From Desulfobacterales bacterium (GTDB lineage: Bacteria; Desulfobacterota; Syntrophobacteria; B119-G9): a DNA stretch of 6,496 nt. The translations under genes were made by a program, and so were the position numbers. Where the stretch lies: contig JALXAI010000223.1 of NCBI GenBank assembly GCA_026992215.1, positions 1 to 6,496 on the forward strand, read 5' to 3'. The notes below the pieces were generated by a model, which was not told the DNA's origin, did no database searches, and saw only the letters and a program-made list of their open reading frames with translations. This document shows, one piece after another, positions 5,834 through 6,496 of this stretch. Within the stretch, counting starts at the first letter, position 1; each line of letters opens with the position of its first letter.

Positions 5834-5914
5834 GTGAATAAAATGAAGGTTCCAGGAAGAGTACTTAAAGGGTCCGCCTGGGGTGGGATTATATCAACCA
5901 TAAACTCTCATTAG
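5834..5914 (+). CDS. Candidate 26-residue leader ORF between the HU promoter and the HU gene
   Basis: GTG 5834 is preceded by GAGAGG (5824-5829), 4 nt upstream, and the frame runs 26 codons to TAG 5912-5914. The peptide begins MNKMKVPGRVLKGSAWGG, basic and then hydrophobic, and ends TINSH. An internal ATG (5843) would give 23 residues. The stop falls 3 nt before the HU Shine-Dalgarno (AAGGAGG, 5918-5924), so translation of the ORF could influence HU translation. It is downstream of the HU promoter, so it would be transcribed. I recognise no family. A chance ORF of this length is quite possible, and the claim rests on position and ribosome binding site only. Confidence 0.35.
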   Translation: MNKMKVPGRVLKGSAWGGIISTINSH

Positions 5915-5933
5915 AAAAAGGAGGAGAAGGTTT

Positions 5934-6206
5934 ATGACGAAATCAGACTTAGTAGCAAGGATGGCAGAAGACGCAGGGATTACCAAAGCCGCTGCGGAGA
6001 AGGCTCTCAACAGCTTTATTGGTGCAGTAATTGATGCTTTGGGGAAGGGTGATAAGGTTACGCTTGTTGGTTTTGGGACTTTTAGCGTGGCCAAGAGGGC
6101 TGCGAGAGAAGGCAGGAATCCCAGAACGGGAGAAAAAATTACCATTCCTGCGGCAAAAGTGGCAAAATTTAAACCCGGCAGCAAGCTGCGAGAAGCAGTC
6201 AAGTAA
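5934..6206 (+). CDS. HU-family DNA-binding protein
   Basis: This 90-residue histone-like protein, exactly the family length, starts MTKSDLVARMAEDAGITKAAAEKAL, the helical dimerisation part. The signature GFGTFSVAKRAAREGRNP (46-63) covers the base of the beta arms, and the arm tip carries Arg61-Asn62-Pro63, the proline that intercalates into and bends DNA. The end AKFKPGSKLREAVK is the usual last helix. HU dimers bind DNA with little sequence preference and shape the nucleoid. HU cannot be fully separated from IHF subunits by reading, but RNP and the overall pattern favour HU. The ATG is supported by a strong AAGGAGG (5918-5924), 9 nt upstream. It has its own promoter (5766-5793) and terminator (6223-6251), so it is a single-gene unit apart from the candidate leader ORF. 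Confidence 0.97.
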   Translation: MTKSDLVARMAEDAGITKAAAEKALNSFIGAVIDALGKGDKVTLVGFGTFSVAKRAAREGRNPRTGEKITIPAAKVAKFKPGSKLREAVK

Positions 6207-6222
6207 GAATACTGGAAAAAAG

Positions 6223-6257
6223 GCTCCCCGGTTTTCCGAATGCCGGGGAGCATTTCT
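6223..6257 (+). terminator. Intrinsic terminator of the HU gene
   Basis: GCTCCCCGG (6223-6231) and CCGGGGAGC (6243-6251) form a perfect 9-bp GC-rich stem with an 11-nt loop. It begins 16 nt after the HU stop codon and is followed by ATTTCTT. The downstream U-tract is broken by a C, but an A6 tract (6216-6221) precedes the stem, so it may also stop transcription from the right. Confidence 0.85.
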
Positions 6258-6314
6258 TCCAATAAGCATTGGAACAAGAATTATTCCTTTTGTTTTTCAG
6301 TGTTTACTCGATGA

Positions 6315-6496
6315 ATGGTTCAGGATGATTACCCCATAATCAATCCGCTCAGGGGACGCTCCGACCCGGCAATCTCTCCGGTAGTAATCCTTGTATTTAC
6401 AATCGAAGATTTCAGACAACTGCGAAGGAACTTTTTAGGTTCATTTTGCGAAGAACGTGAGATTTACAACGCGACACTTCTGAATATTGATCTGAA
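6315..6496 (+). CDS. Possible N-terminal part of a gene of unknown product (runs off the right edge)
   Basis: From ATG 6315 the frame is open for 60 codons to the window end. An in-frame TGA (6312-6314) immediately before the ATG fixes this as the earliest possible start. The peptide reads MVQDDYPIINPLRGRSD, then a hydrophobic strand-like stretch SPVVILVFTIEDF, a basic helix-like stretch RQLRRNFLGSF, and later NATLLNIDL. This alternation looks protein-like and faintly recalls the start of family 2 glycosyltransferases, but I would not assign that. There is no good Shine-Dalgarno and no clear promoter, and a 60-codon frame can arise by chance. The sequence right of the window would settle it. 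Confidence 0.35.
   Translation, partial: MVQDDYPIINPLRGRSDPAISPVVILVFTIEDFRQLRRNFLGSFCEEREIYNATLLNIDL

Overview
This is a housekeeping segment of a bacterial chromosome with moderate G+C. It holds eight complete recognisable genes, the 3' end of a ninth, one candidate small ORF and one open frame cut by the right edge. I see no transposase, integrase, phage gene, CRISPR array, tRNA or rRNA. The Maf–YggS pair and the long acidic N-terminus of FtsY would fit a Gram-negative anaerobe, perhaps of the Desulfobacterota. That placement is an impression from gene order and protein style, not a demonstrated identification.

Layout. Positions 1-1860 (+) look like one operon: the end of a TatD-type metal-dependent hydrolase, maf (dTTP/UTP pyrophosphatase, overlapping TatD by 13 nt), a yggS-type PLP homeostasis protein (1 nt after maf) and a stand-alone Hpt phosphotransfer protein. 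A class II aldolase (FucA-like) lies on the minus strand, and its 3' end overlaps the end of hpt by 12 nt. A 541-nt divergent gap (2482-3022) follows. It contains direct repeats on the aldolase side and a cluster of GAAACCG repeats with complementary partners on the ftsY side. ftsY (+) encodes the signal-recognition-particle receptor. A 353-nt gap without a supportable gene separates it from a convergent FmdB-type zinc-ribbon gene (-). That gene has a good sigma70-type promoter and diverges from a NudL-type CoA pyrophosphatase gene (+). Next is an HU-family DNA-binding protein gene with a near-consensus promoter, a 26-codon candidate leader ORF and a strong intrinsic terminator. The last about 180 nt are open in one plus-strand frame of unknown identity.

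How the genes relate. Most are general maintenance functions: clearing nucleotides and CoA derivatives (Maf, Nudix), cofactor homeostasis (YggS), membrane protein targeting (FtsY) and nucleoid structure (HU). They do not form one pathway. The least ordinary elements are the orphan Hpt protein at the end of a housekeeping operon, the lone aldolase with no sugar-pathway partners, the repeat-rich ftsY upstream region and the small ORF between the HU promoter and the HU gene. I did not find a convincing new multi-gene system here.
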